Of a DNA stretch of 46,465 bases, positions 14,534 to 23,820 are shown piece by piece. The DNA is taken from positions 1 to 46,465 of IMG/VR virus record IMGVR_UViG_3300030838_000016; one strand, written 5' to 3'. The stretch comes from a virus. Each line of letters starts with the position of its first letter. Position 1 is the stretch's first letter. The position numbers were made by a program, and so were the translations under genes. The notes beneath the pieces are model-generated. The model saw only the letters and a list, made by a program, of their open reading frames with translations, was not told the DNA's origin and did no database searches.

Positions 14534-17500
14534 ATGGCTGCGCCTAAAGAGCTTCACAAAACCGTCGAGTGGATGGAGTCCCGAGGCAAGGCTAATGCCG
14601 TGTCAGGTAAAGGTGCACGTGGGCCGATGCAGGTCATGGACGCGACGGCGCGGTCGCCTGGTTACGGTATCACGCCCATTCGTAATAACTCGGTTGCTGA
14701 GCGCGAGCGGGTAGGGCATGAATACCTTGATGCACTCTATGATACCCATGGCGGTGACCCGGCACTGACACTGGCGGCCTATAATGCCGGCCCCGGTGCT
14801 GTCCAAAAGCATGGCGGCGTGCCGCCTTATAGAGAGACCCGGAACTATGTCGGCAAAGGCCTGCAGTTCTTGCAGCTAGCCGGTGCGCAACCCCAAGCCC
14901 AGCCAACCGGACTACCTACGTTGGACGATTTAGCCGACGTTGAAGAAGCGCCGTTAACGCCGGAGCTGATTGCCAAGTTCAAGCGCATTCAGTCGGGCGA
15001 AGCACCGCCACCGCGAAAAGCCATACCTACGCTAGAGGACTTGGCAGATGTCGAGGAAGCACCGTTGACGCCTGAGCTTAAAGCCAAGTTTGAGCGCATT
15101 AACGAGCTGCAGCAAATTCAAGACAATCCGCAAGGCGAGCAACCCGGACGCTTTAGTTCGGCGCTCAGTCGGGGCTGGGAAGGGCTTAAAGAGTCAACGC
15201 AGGGCATCGGGTTAGGCATAAGCTCGGCCTTGGGCAATGGCCCCGAAGCACAAGCACAGATGGAGGGCATCAAGTCCAAATCACAAGAGCCACAATCGGG
15301 TAGAGCGTCGCAGACGTTTCAAAATATTCAGGATATCTATTCCAAAGACGGTGCTTTGGCAGCCGCTAAAGAGTTACCGGGCTTTGCTATGGAGAAGACC
15401 GCTGAGTCTGTACCGGGCATGGCACCGGCATTAGGTATGGGCTTGGCCGCAGGCGCCGTTAATCCATTATTGGCGCTCCCCGTTACAGTAGGGGCTTATA
15501 TTGTGCAGCAGTTCGGCGATATGATGCATCGGCAAGCATTGGAGAAATCCAAAGCGGAGGATTTATCTTCTGGAGATGCTTTGGCCGCCTCGATTCCCGC
15601 AGGTTTTTTGGATGCCGTCACCGACCGCTTTACACTAGGCTTAGGCAAGAAAGCCAAAGCCGTGTTTAGGGATAGTGTTGAGCAAGAGGTTAAAAAGAAC
15701 CTCCTCACCCGTATAGGCACACATGCCGTTAAGTCAGGTACCTTGGAAGCCGGCGTCGGCGCGACACAATCGGAATTAGAGCGGGCGCAAGCAGGGCTGC
15801 CCATCACCGGACCGGAAGCAGGACAAGAAGCTAAAGAGGCCGGCGCCTCAGGGTTCTTCGGGGCTTTGATACCCGGCGCTGCCGGCGGTGTCAGTACGCC
15901 CGCTACACCCGCTACGCCACAGTCGGGTGATACCGAGACCACACCACCCGACTTAGCCGCGCAGACTAAGCAAGCCAAAGCCGTCGACGAAGAGAACAAC
16001 GCCAAGAAAAAAGCCGCTCGCGTCGAGGATTTCGGCGTTGCGCCCAAATCCAAATTGTTCAAATCATTAATGGACGCCGACCTGACCACGCAAGAAGGCA
16101 TTGACGCGGCAAAAGCTGCGGTCGATGAACACGCACCGGATGATTTCGACTACGAAGAGTTTGATTCCCATATCAATGCAGCGGAACAGGTATTAAAGAG
16201 CCAAGAAATTCCCGAACCCACTTTACGAGGTAAAAACGAGCCATGGACACCGGAAAGCGAAACAACGACAACCAAACCGGAAGAAACTCCAGTTACTACC
16301 GAGACCCAGGAGCCGCCACCGGACACTACGGCGACAGCGCAGGAAACCGAAGTGCCTATTGCCCAAGTTGCTCCCACACCACAATCTGCTCCAAAGGCAA
16401 GTTCTGTATTGGGGACTATACCCCCGTCCTCAGAAGCCGCGCCAAAGCCAACCTTCTCTGATGTCGCCAAAGCCCATCAGGAAGGGACTCGGGCAAAGAA
16501 TGAGGCAGAAGATAACCCAAGCCCTGAAGCAGACGCCAAGCGGAATGAAGCGTGGGCTAAGCTGCAGGAGACTGGTAAGGCGTTCCAGCCTGAGTCCTTT
16601 GCTTTGTCCACCGAGCCCGAGACCCAACACACAGCTAAGTCATTAGAGCGCCATTTGCCCAAAGAACTCAAGGCTATGATAGCCAGCGGCAAGGCGGTGT
16701 TCCATGATACCCAAGCGACGCTCCCCGGCGAGAACCATCCGCCCAATGTGAAGGGTATGGTCGATGCAGCAGGCGTTTCTCATTTCATAGCAAATCGACT
16801 CACGCCTAATACTATTGAGAGCGTGATGCTCCATGAAGCGGGCGTACACGCCGGGATGGCCAAACTGGTCGGGCCCAAGCTCTGGGAGCAGTACAAAGCC
16901 GAAGCGATGAACAGTCAAGACCCGGCGTTTATCGCTGCGCGTGAAGCGGTACCGAAGTCCACTCCAAGCCATTTGATTCCCGAAGAAGCCTTAGCCCATC
17001 TGGTTGAGCACGCACCCAAGCACTCATTGGTTCGCCGATTGATATCAGCCGTCCGTAATTGGGCGCGGGCTAATCTGGGCATTGGCAGTAAGTTCACCGA
17101 GGCTGACGCACGGCAATTAGCGGTGTCGGCGTTGAAATATGCAGGTTCACGGGCTGACACAGCGTACGCGCTGTCCTCGTCTGAAGAAGCCGCCGTAACA
17201 GCAAAAGCGGAGCGGCTTGCAGCGGCGCGGGAGAAGCACCTAAAAGCCAATCCACCTAAGCCTATTCCCTCGCGTTCGACCAATCTAAAACGCACCGTGC
17301 TCAAGATAGAGAACGAACTGTTCGACTACAGCTCGGGATTGTATAACCAACTGCGGCCGCGTTTGGAAGCGATGGGCTTGGCGACGCCGGAGGTACAGAA
17401 GATTATGGCGCAGGCGTTCCAAGGCCAGACCGTGTATGTCAATTCACTGGCAGCCCAAGGCGCTATCCAAGGCGAGTTGCACTACAACCCAAACACGATG

Positions 17501-19918
17501 CAGTGGGAGGCCAAGGCCGGGCAGTTCTCCATCACCAAGATGAAAGATATCCTGGCCAAGCATGCCAAGAAGCAAGGCAAGCCGTTTGAGACGGTCAGTG
17601 GCATTTTCACCGATATTGCCTCAGCACTGCGTATCAAAGAGTTCCGTGAGCAGGCGGCGACCTATCGGAAAGCCATTGATATGGCTACCGACCCTAAGGT
17701 TAAAGCCATGGCTGAGCGTAAGTTCGCCAATATCTTGCGGCGTGCGGATGTAGAGCACATGACGGATGACCAGATTGCCACGGCGCTTAAAGTCTTGGCC
17801 GACCATCCCGAGTACGCCGAGGCACTGAAAGAGTGGCATGGGGTACGGGCTTATATGGTCAAGTTCCTGGTCGATACGGGCCGCTATTCTGAGAAGCAGG
17901 CCAAAGCCTATATGGACGCGACGATGTATGTGCCGTTCAACCGGCTCATGGATGCGAAAGACCCGGATGCATTTTATGGCTATATGGCGGGCGGACGGGG
18001 TCGGAGCTTAATGGCAAATCAAAAGGAGCATGCCATCAAAGGCTCCGAACGGGAAGTCAAAGACATGGTTGAGAACATGGAGAAGTGGATTCTCAACAGC
18101 TTTGTAAAAGGCGTGAAGAACGCCAAGAATCTGGAGCTCCAAGAGGTTGTCGCCAAGCACTTTTACCCCGGTGCCGTTAAGCCGGCGGCCAATACCAAGA
18201 ACGGCGGCATTAAAGTCTATCGGCACGGGCGTGAGGAGTATTGGGAGTATGAAGACCCTTTGTTAACCTCGGCGTTTAACGGCGTCAATACCGTAGCCCT
18301 GCCTACCTTAACCATGGCCGCCAAGTTCGCTAACCGACTGCGCAATGCCATCGTACTGGACCCGTTGTTTACGATAAATCAATTACCGCAAGACGCTTAC
18401 TCGGCGATGTTCTCGTCAGGGGTCAAAAACCCCGGTGCGCTATTAATTGATATCGCCAAGGAGTGGACCGGTACGTTGAAAGGCACGACCGATGCGCATG
18501 AGCACTTAAAAGGCATCGGCATTGTCGGACAGAAAGATACCGTCAGTATGGCGACCGAGCATATTCACGAGTTAGCCATGCATGGCCGTGCTAAGAAAGG
18601 TCCGTTTGCGGCACTGCATAGGGCACTGGAGCACTTCGCCAATGTCGGTGATAATGCCATCCGTCAAGGCATCTATGTGCGTACCATGAAAGAGATGAAA
18701 GGCCAACCCAATGCGCAGATGATAGCCCAACAAAGAGCGTTTGAAGTGATTAACTTCAGGAAGCGGGGTGCCAATGCGACCTTAAGTGCGTTCATGCAAG
18801 TGACGCCGTTTTTAGGGGCGTATTTACAGGCAACCCGCACCCAGCTCAATATCATCTCGGGGCGCGGCATCTCGCCCGTTGCCCGCAAAGAAGCGCTGAT
18901 GCGCTTGGCAGCCACCTCGGCACAAGTGGCAACGTTTACCTTTTTATACAACATGATGTTGGGGGATGACGACGAGTTCAAGAAGAAAGATATCCAGGAG
19001 CGCGACACCCATATCTACCCGTTCGGCTCTAAATCAGACTATGCGATGACGGTGCGGGCGGACGTATTCTCACTGTCGTTTATTGCCATGAACCATGTGT
19101 ACCGATATCTGATGGATAAGGGTAGTGAGAACCCGTATCAGACCCGTCAAGCTATGTTGGATACGACAGTGCGCATATTAGCCGGGGCACCGATGGGGCC
19201 GACAGTTATCAAGCCGGTCTTGGAGAATATCACGGGTATTGATTTCCACACCAACCGCCCGATTATCCCCGAGCGCTACAAGCATTTATCGGGGACGCCG
19301 GAACTGCAGTACAACGAGAAGACCTCAGAGCTGGCTAAACTATTAGGTCATGCCGGCCTGTCACCGTTTTTGGTCGACCATTTTATTAAGGGCTATTTTG
19401 GCTATGCAGGGGCAACGACCATGATGGTGACCGACATGGCGCTACGGGCCGGCTTGGATATTCCGTATACGGCCACGCGTGAAGACCAGTTTAATATCGG
19501 TTACGGTAAATCAGCGAAAGACATTCCGGGCATGCCGCTGCGTAACGACCGGATGACGCAGGGGGTGGATGATTTCTATACCTTGGGAGGCGCGGCGCGG
19601 GAAGCTAAGGCCAGTGTGAATCGCTTCGAGGCATTGGGCAAGACCAAAGAAGCGCGGGAATTTAAGCGGCGGGAGGCCAATCTGGCCTTGGGGCGTGCGG
19701 ATAACCGCCGGTTGTTATCTGACAGCGTGCAACGAGAAGTAAACCAAAAAACAGCAAAAATACACGATCTAACAGCGCAAAAGGACAAAATCATGGCGAC
19801 GCCGAATGATAGAATATCGCCAGAAGCTAAGCGTGCGCGCCTCGAACGCATTGATGCACAGATAAAGCGGATTACCGAGAGCGCCTCTAGGACGTATAAT
19901 CGGGTGTATCGTCCGTAA
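14534..19918 (+). CDS. Giant internal virion protein with N-terminal lytic transglycosylase
   Basis: This is the largest gene, 1794 residues. Residues 1-120 are an SLT-type lytic transglycosylase: catalytic E15 in WMESRG, GARGPMQVMDATA, LAAYNAGPGAVQKHG and ETRNYV. Such domains open the peptidoglycan during DNA entry. Residues about 127-195 hold two copies of LPTLDDLADVEEAPLTPEL, 37 residues apart. A hydrophobic Gly/Ala stretch (about 290-330) may cross membranes. After a Thr/Pro/Glu-rich linker (about 450-660) comes a conserved body with LHEAGVHAGM near 767, resembling polyvalent-protein domains of phage ejection proteins, then a long helical C-terminus. The 3' end overlaps a minus-strand gene by 32 bp. 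Confidence 0.85.
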   Translation: MAAPKELHKTVEWMESRGKANAVSGKGARGPMQVMDATARSPGYGITPIRNNSVAERERVGHEYLDALYDTHGGDPALTLAAYNAGPGAVQKHGGVPPYRETRNYVGKGLQFLQLAGAQPQAQPTGLPTLDDLADVEEAPLTPELIAKFKRIQSGEAPPPRKAIPTLEDLADVEEAPLTPELKAKFERINELQQIQDNPQGEQPGRFSSALSRGWEGLKESTQGIGLGISSALGNGPEAQAQMEGIKSKSQEPQSGRASQTFQNIQDIYSKDGALAAAKELPGFAMEKTAESVPGMAPALGMGLAAGAVNPLLALPVTVGAYIVQQFGDMMHRQALEKSKAEDLSSGDALAASIPAGFLDAVTDRFTLGLGKKAKAVFRDSVEQEVKKNLLTRIGTHAVKSGTLEAGVGATQSELERAQAGLPITGPEAGQEAKEAGASGFFGALIPGAAGGVSTPATPATPQSGDTETTPPDLAAQTKQAKAVDEENNAKKKAARVEDFGVAPKSKLFKSLMDADLTTQEGIDAAKAAVDEHAPDDFDYEEFDSHINAAEQVLKSQEIPEPTLRGKNEPWTPESETTTTKPEETPVTTETQEPPPDTTATAQETEVPIAQVAPTPQSAPKASSVLGTIPPSSEAAPKPTFSDVAKAHQEGTRAKNEAEDNPSPEADAKRNEAWAKLQETGKAFQPESFALSTEPETQHTAKSLERHLPKELKAMIASGKAVFHDTQATLPGENHPPNVKGMVDAAGVSHFIANRLTPNTIESVMLHEAGVHAGMAKLVGPKLWEQYKAEAMNSQDPAFIAAREAVPKSTPSHLIPEEALAHLVEHAPKHSLVRRLISAVRNWARANLGIGSKFTEADARQLAVSALKYAGSRADTAYALSSSEEAAVTAKAERLAAAREKHLKANPPKPIPSRSTNLKRTVLKIENELFDYSSGLYNQLRPRLEAMGLATPEVQKIMAQAFQGQTVYVNSLAAQGAIQGELHYNPNTMQWEAKAGQFSITKMKDILAKHAKKQGKPFETVSGIFTDIASALRIKEFREQAATYRKAIDMATDPKVKAMAERKFANILRRADVEHMTDDQIATALKVLADHPEYAEALKEWHGVRAYMVKFLVDTGRYSEKQAKAYMDATMYVPFNRLMDAKDPDAFYGYMAGGRGRSLMANQKEHAIKGSEREVKDMVENMEKWILNSFVKGVKNAKNLELQEVVAKHFYPGAVKPAANTKNGGIKVYRHGREEYWEYEDPLLTSAFNGVNTVALPTLTMAAKFANRLRNAIVLDPLFTINQLPQDAYSAMFSSGVKNPGALLIDIAKEWTGTLKGTTDAHEHLKGIGIVGQKDTVSMATEHIHELAMHGRAKKGPFAALHRALEHFANVGDNAIRQGIYVRTMKEMKGQPNAQMIAQQRAFEVINFRKRGANATLSAFMQVTPFLGAYLQATRTQLNIISGRGISPVARKEALMRLAATSAQVATFTFLYNMMLGDDDEFKKKDIQERDTHIYPFGSKSDYAMTVRADVFSLSFIAMNHVYRYLMDKGSENPYQTRQAMLDTTVRILAGAPMGPTVIKPVLENITGIDFHTNRPIIPERYKHLSGTPELQYNEKTSELAKLLGHAGLSPFLVDHFIKGYFGYAGATTMMVTDMALRAGLDIPYTATREDQFNIGYGKSAKDIPGMPLRNDRMTQGVDDFYTLGGAAREAKASVNRFEALGKTKEAREFKRREANLALGRADNRRLLSDSVQREVNQKTAKIHDLTAQKDKIMATPNDRISPEAKRARLERIDAQIKRITESASRTYNRVYRP

Positions 19919-20132
19919 GAGGAACCCTCCACCAACGGACGCCAGCCATACCATTTTCTGTACGTTCTTCGTGGATAAGCTTATATCCCCTACGCTCCGC
20001 TTCGGTATAGATGGTGCGGAGCATTGTCTCCGTGTCTAAGCACGGGATGAAAAATGAGAAGCCAATCTCCAATTCATCCCACGCTAGTTTGAGCCTCAAA
20101 CCTTGATACTCTGTCGGGTTAAACAAGGGCAT
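19887..20132 (-). CDS. Small hypothetical protein at end of early operon
   Basis: An 81-residue product, MPLFNPTEYQGLRLKLAWDE, with RRGYKLIHEERTENGMAGVR near the end. No family was recognised. It is the last gene of the leftward transcription unit: its 5' end overlaps the stop of the 74-residue gene upstream by 14 bp, and its 3' end runs 32 bp into the convergent virion gene. The overlap with its operon neighbour supports that it is real. Confidence 0.6.
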   Translation of the reverse strand: MPLFNPTEYQGLRLKLAWDELEIGFSFFIPCLDTETMLRTIYTEAERRGYKLIHEERTENGMAGVRWWRVPLTDDTPDYTS

Positions 20133-20343
20133 GGTAGGCTTCTACGTCCCAATCATGGATGACCCTGTCCATTTCAAACGACGATAGGCACATGCGCAGT
20201 TCCTTCTGTGTCTCCAATGATAGGATAAACCCTTTATAGAAACCAACTTTTGCGGCGGTAACGGACATATCTGAAAAGCCATCTTCATGCATTTGATTTT
20301 CGATACGACTCCATAGGTCTTCTAATTTCGGGATAACGCCCAT
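20119..20343 (-). CDS. Small hypothetical protein (74 aa)
   Basis: The product starts MGVIPKLEDLWSRIENQMHE and has SVTAAKVGFYKGFILSLETQ, probably a small helical protein. No motif was recognised. It overlaps the HTH gene upstream by 22 bp and the next gene by 14 bp. A preceding GGAG, GGAGCTAAAT in the leftward sense, supports the ATG at 20343. Confidence 0.62.
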   Translation of the reverse strand: MGVIPKLEDLWSRIENQMHEDGFSDMSVTAAKVGFYKGFILSLETQKELRMCLSSFEMDRVIHDWDVEAYHALV

Positions 20344-20681
20344 ATATTTAGCTCCTTTACTTCTACTTTGATAGTTTGTGGTTTATTGTGTCGGGCTTTC
20401 ATAAGCCGTAATCTATAGTCAATTCTTTGGTCAATAGACAGTTGGAACGGCATCGGCAGGCCTTCGGGTTTGGATTGAAACGTCCCTTCGGCTTTGGCCT
20501 GCACCATCTCCCGATAATTCGCCGCCCAGTTCTCGGCCTCGACTTTATCATAGTAAAACGTGTTCTTGACACGATGGTGTATTTTGGGGAGCCTACTGTG
20601 CTTGCCGCGTGCGTAGGACGCTACGGCTTCCAGAGTAATACCGGCCAGCTCGGCCATCTCTTTGCGGGTGATGGTGGTCAT
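20322..20681 (-). CDS. Helix-turn-helix DNA-binding protein
   Basis: From ATG 20681 the protein has 119 residues; GGGGAG eight bases before the ATG fixes this start over an upstream in-frame codon. The N-terminus MTTITRKEMAELAGITLEAV continues into SYARGKHSRLPKI, a MerR/AlpA-like winged helix-turn-helix. KNTFYYDKVEAENWAANY then matches the usual strand and helix in which such proteins read a site name. The rest is basic. The upstream 65-residue gene overlaps it in an ATGA. It probably acts as a small transcription or recombination regulator. Confidence 0.68.
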   Translation of the reverse strand: MTTITRKEMAELAGITLEAVASYARGKHSRLPKIHHRVKNTFYYDKVEAENWAANYREMVQAKAEGTFQSKPEGLPMPFQLSIDQRIDYRLRLMKARHNKPQTIKVEVKELNIWALSRN

Positions 20682-20875
20682 TGCTTCTCCCCACAAAACG
20701 GGCAAAAAGTAACCGTTACAGAGGGCGGATTTTTACGGATTTTAGTGTCAATCTTTTCTGTAGCGACACACAACTTATAGGTTAACTCCATGTCTTTTGA
20801 AAGAATAAACGCGCCGACCAAGCGTAAATTCATATCGGCTAATTTGACATTAATTTCTTCTGCGCAATTACACAT
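20678..20875 (-). CDS. Small zinc-ribbon-like protein
   Basis: The 65-residue product begins MCNCAEEINVKLADMNLRLV and ends TFCPFCGEKQ. The C-x-C at the start and C-x2-C at the end are spaced as two halves of a zinc-binding site in a small beta-rich protein. This type occurs in many phage replication regions with unknown role. It starts six bases after the primase-helicase stop and ends in an ATGA overlap with the HTH gene. Confidence 0.65.
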   Translation of the reverse strand: MCNCAEEINVKLADMNLRLVGAFILSKDMELTYKLCVATEKIDTKIRKNPPSVTVTFCPFCGEKQ

Positions 20876-20880
20876 AGTTT

Positions 20881-23679
20881 TTATAACCCCATCTCATCTA
20901 AAATTGTCTTGTCTAAAATAAGCGCCCGTACTGCGGGCGATGATGTCTGCGTGCCTTCGGCCATCTTCACTTGACCGGTGGTTATCAAAGCACCTTTGGT
21001 CTTGAGCTCCTCGACGGTGTCATTGAACGACACCCGCTTCTTGCTGCACCAACTGCGCAGGCTGGTAGTGGTGATATAAATCATTTTGGTATCGGTTTCA
21101 ATGCGTATCATCAGCTCGCCACGCGGCATTTGTACCGCCGGGCGTAGGTCACCGGGGATATTCGACGGGCGCATGTCAATCACCAAGGTATGATTGCCGG
21201 CGTGCTCGTTGATAAATGTCCCGATGGTATTACCCGATATTTGCTCAGGCGTACGCACCTCGCTACGGGTGTCTGTGTTTTGTTTCATCAAGTAATCTAC
21301 AATAGGCGCCAGCGGGATATCAATCAGGCCGAGCATGTTGCCAATCTCCCCACCCCATAAGGCTGTGGTTGTGAGCAATGAATAATAGCGCTCGGGGTTA
21401 AGGTAGCCCATGGCCAAATCAAACTCTTTCTGGATGGCCTTCAGACGCGTGAAGCACTCCTCCCGATGGTTGAGGATATACTGGACAATGATTTCCCCCG
21501 CATGCCCGTAGTTGTTCTGCAGGACATCAATAAACAGTCGGTCAGACTCTTCCTTGGTGATGCCGGTGATGGGCTCGACGCGCATCTCCAGCACCCGCAT
21601 GACCTCGCCATCGGAGTTCATGCTGTTGGCTTTTAAGACGTCATGGATATTGGCGTTGCCCGAGGTAATGCACGGCACGCTCCAGGTGGTGTTATTGGCC
21701 CGCTCACGGTTGGCCGACGCCTCCATGCGGCCTTTGCCTCGGCCTTGGCTAATCGAGTACGCCAGGGTACCGACTTCTTCGGCGGTCATCTGGGTGATTT
21801 CATCCATGCAGAACACCACATTGTTCATCACACCCAGGCGATGCAGACGCATGTTCAGGGTGTCTTTCATCAGACTCATGCCCTTGTCGGGGTGACCCCA
21901 GGCGCTCAATGCCAAGCCTTGGGCGGCAGACTTACCGACACCCGATAGTGTGTTGGTCAAGTGCAGGATAGCGCCGCCGTGACCCAAGTATTTGAACATC
22001 GGGCAGCCCAAGCCTATCATTAAGGCAAATGCCCGTACCTCATTATCAGGCCCTGCGTAGCGCTGAGCGACCGATTGCCATGCCGCCAAGGTACCGACTT
22101 TGGTAAACTGGACAGAGGCTTGCAGGGTATCGTTGGAGGGCATTGAGTAATAGATGCCGTCTTTGCGAATCTCCCGGTTGCCGACAATGAAGCAGGTGTC
22201 ATTGTCATGCCAACCGAACTGGACACGGATATTGTCGGCTTTGTCGATCTCTTGTAAGTAACTGCAAAACTCGGTGGTGTATTCCATCAGCATCTTCATT
22301 TTAAACGCATCTGCGGCCATGCCTTGTTTGGAGAAGTGCTCCCTGCATTTCTCCTTGGCGGTAATCTCGGATAACGGCGCGGAAAAGTCCTTAACACCGT
22401 CGTGGGGGCGTATCAGTTTCATGTGGACCAGCTCTCCCTCGTGCGGGTCAAGGCAGCGCCCTGACACGTAAAAGGTATGATTGTAGACGTGTTTGATGGC
22501 CATGGAGCCACCGTCGCCGTCTTTGTTAGGGATAAATTGTTTAACATAAATACCCGCCCGCGCGCCGGGTAAATACGGATAAACTATGGGGGGTAAGCCG
22601 CTGCGGGCAATGTCTTCATTGAGTGGGTGGACCTGCTCCGGGCGGGGGGTCCTATCGAGCAAAAAAGGGTAAGTGATATTCCCGTAATGAGGGCAGGCGG
22701 TGCAGAGCTCCGGACGATGCTCGCTTATCTTGGCGCAGGCATACGGCCCGTCGGTGCGCTCGGCCTTAAGCAAGGTGGCTTCGATTGAATAGTTGCTGTG
22801 CTGATAGGAGAGGTTATGCACCGCTTCCTGGCGTTGCTCGGTGAACTGCGGGATAGACATCACGCTCCACCAATGCATACCCGTTAAATCATCCTGATTG
22901 ATATAAGCATTAGCCAACTGCACACAACCTGTTCCCTGCATCGACCGGGTAATCACCTGCCCGTATTGCTGGCCTTGGTGAGACATCAAGGCGCGGGTTA
23001 ACGGAGAGAGTTTACTTACCGCCTGTGAAGTTAGATTCGTTCTAACTTTGGGATTATTCGGGATGGGTGCGCCGACGCTAAGCAAACTCCCCAGTACAGT
23101 CGGGTCGGTTGGTGTGCCAGTCTTGATAACGGCGACGAGTCGCAGTGGGTCGAACTTATGGTTAGTTGTTCCGGGAACCCGTAGAATGCGGGCGCTGTCT
23201 TTGGAAACACCGATGTCTTTAATGCTAAACCCGTGCTCCGTCGCTTTGCTTAGTAATGCCAGAACCAACGCCTTCCACTCAGGGATATCAATAGCCTGTG
23301 TTAGTGGCCAATAGATATGTGCACCACCACCGGAGTCTACCAGCGTAGGTGCAGGAAGCCCGGCAGCAGCGACGAATTTATCAAGCGCTTGTTTGGCATC
23401 CTTCTTGGTAGCATAGGCTGATTTGCCGCCGACGTCCAAATCAATCCATAAGGATTTAAGTTGGGCGACATTGGCTTGGGTGCGGCTGGTTTTGGTTTGG
23501 AAGCTGGCGACGGCGAAATAAATATCGTGGTCGGCGTAGTCGTTGGCGAACTCTACGAGCTCGGCATCAGTGGGGATAGCATCAATGAATTGTTGATTAA
23601 CGAGGCCGTTCTTAATGAGGGTGAAACAGTACGGGCCGGTGTTGGGTAGGATGGAGCTGAGGAAATCATGTGGGTCCAT
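20881..23679 (-). CDS. Primase-helicase (AEP primase plus SF3/DUF927-like helicase)
   Basis: This 932-residue enzyme should prime and unwind DNA at the phage fork. The N-terminal 250 residues are an archaeo-eukaryotic-type primase: D80 and D82 in SLWIDLDVGG bind metal, H121 lies in DSGGGAHIYW, and ARILRVPGTTNHK follows. A Cys/His segment (CAKISEHRPELCTACPHYG, about 315-335) may bind zinc. The C-terminal half is a DUF927/superfamily 3-like ATPase with Walker A LSGVGKSAAQ near 580 and Walker B VVFCMDEITQM near 625. It follows a pentamer element and a leftward terminator, so it may begin its own transcript. A 17-bp palindrome of the operator family lies inside the gene at 23030. Confidence 0.85.
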   Translation of the reverse strand: MDPHDFLSSILPNTGPYCFTLIKNGLVNQQFIDAIPTDAELVEFANDYADHDIYFAVASFQTKTSRTQANVAQLKSLWIDLDVGGKSAYATKKDAKQALDKFVAAAGLPAPTLVDSGGGAHIYWPLTQAIDIPEWKALVLALLSKATEHGFSIKDIGVSKDSARILRVPGTTNHKFDPLRLVAVIKTGTPTDPTVLGSLLSVGAPIPNNPKVRTNLTSQAVSKLSPLTRALMSHQGQQYGQVITRSMQGTGCVQLANAYINQDDLTGMHWWSVMSIPQFTEQRQEAVHNLSYQHSNYSIEATLLKAERTDGPYACAKISEHRPELCTACPHYGNITYPFLLDRTPRPEQVHPLNEDIARSGLPPIVYPYLPGARAGIYVKQFIPNKDGDGGSMAIKHVYNHTFYVSGRCLDPHEGELVHMKLIRPHDGVKDFSAPLSEITAKEKCREHFSKQGMAADAFKMKMLMEYTTEFCSYLQEIDKADNIRVQFGWHDNDTCFIVGNREIRKDGIYYSMPSNDTLQASVQFTKVGTLAAWQSVAQRYAGPDNEVRAFALMIGLGCPMFKYLGHGGAILHLTNTLSGVGKSAAQGLALSAWGHPDKGMSLMKDTLNMRLHRLGVMNNVVFCMDEITQMTAEEVGTLAYSISQGRGKGRMEASANRERANNTTWSVPCITSGNANIHDVLKANSMNSDGEVMRVLEMRVEPITGITKEESDRLFIDVLQNNYGHAGEIIVQYILNHREECFTRLKAIQKEFDLAMGYLNPERYYSLLTTTALWGGEIGNMLGLIDIPLAPIVDYLMKQNTDTRSEVRTPEQISGNTIGTFINEHAGNHTLVIDMRPSNIPGDLRPAVQMPRGELMIRIETDTKMIYITTTSLRSWCSKKRVSFNDTVEELKTKGALITTGQVKMAEGTQTSSPAVRALILDKTILDEMGL
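23030..23046. repeat. 17-bp palindrome inside primase gene (GTTAGA-N5-TCTAAC)
   Basis: GTTAGA and TCTAAC separated by TTCGT. It is the only copy of the family found within a coding region; the others precede genes. It could be chance or an internal binding site. Confidence 0.5.
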
Positions 23680-23706
23680 TTTTGATGTGTCCCGAAGAGG
23701 AAAAAG

Positions 23707-23724
23707 GAGCGGCCTAAGCCGCTC
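23707..23724 (-). terminator. Rho-independent terminator, leftward
   Basis: GAGCGGC and GCCGCTC pair around a 4-nt loop. Read leftward the stem is followed by CTTTTTCC. It would end transcripts from the ssDNA-binding protein gene just before the primase-helicase gene. Confidence 0.75.
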
Positions 23725-23805
23725 GTTCTTGCCACTTTAAAGTGGCCTTTGCACTGCATAGCATCGCATCGCAACGCTAAGCTAGGCTAGGCATCGCATC
23801 GCTAT
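23707..23805 (+). repeat. Pentamer element E2: hairpin, palindrome, eleven GCNNN units
   Basis: Order on the plus strand: A-run, hairpin (23707-23724), palindrome GCCACTTTAAAGTGGC (23731-23746), CTTTGC, then eleven pentamers each starting GC (23751-23805), drawn largely from GCATC, GCATA, GCTAG and GCTAA. The core CTTTAAAG is shared with E1. The genes here run leftward, opposite to those at E1, but the element keeps the same plus-strand orientation. Confidence 0.85.
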
Positions 23806-23820
23806 GGAAGAAAAATTATA

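Noticed and set aside
15496-16101. A 201-codon open frame opposite the giant virion gene
   Set aside because: Its composition mirrors the Ala/Glu/Lys-rich sense protein, with no motif and no ribosome binding site.
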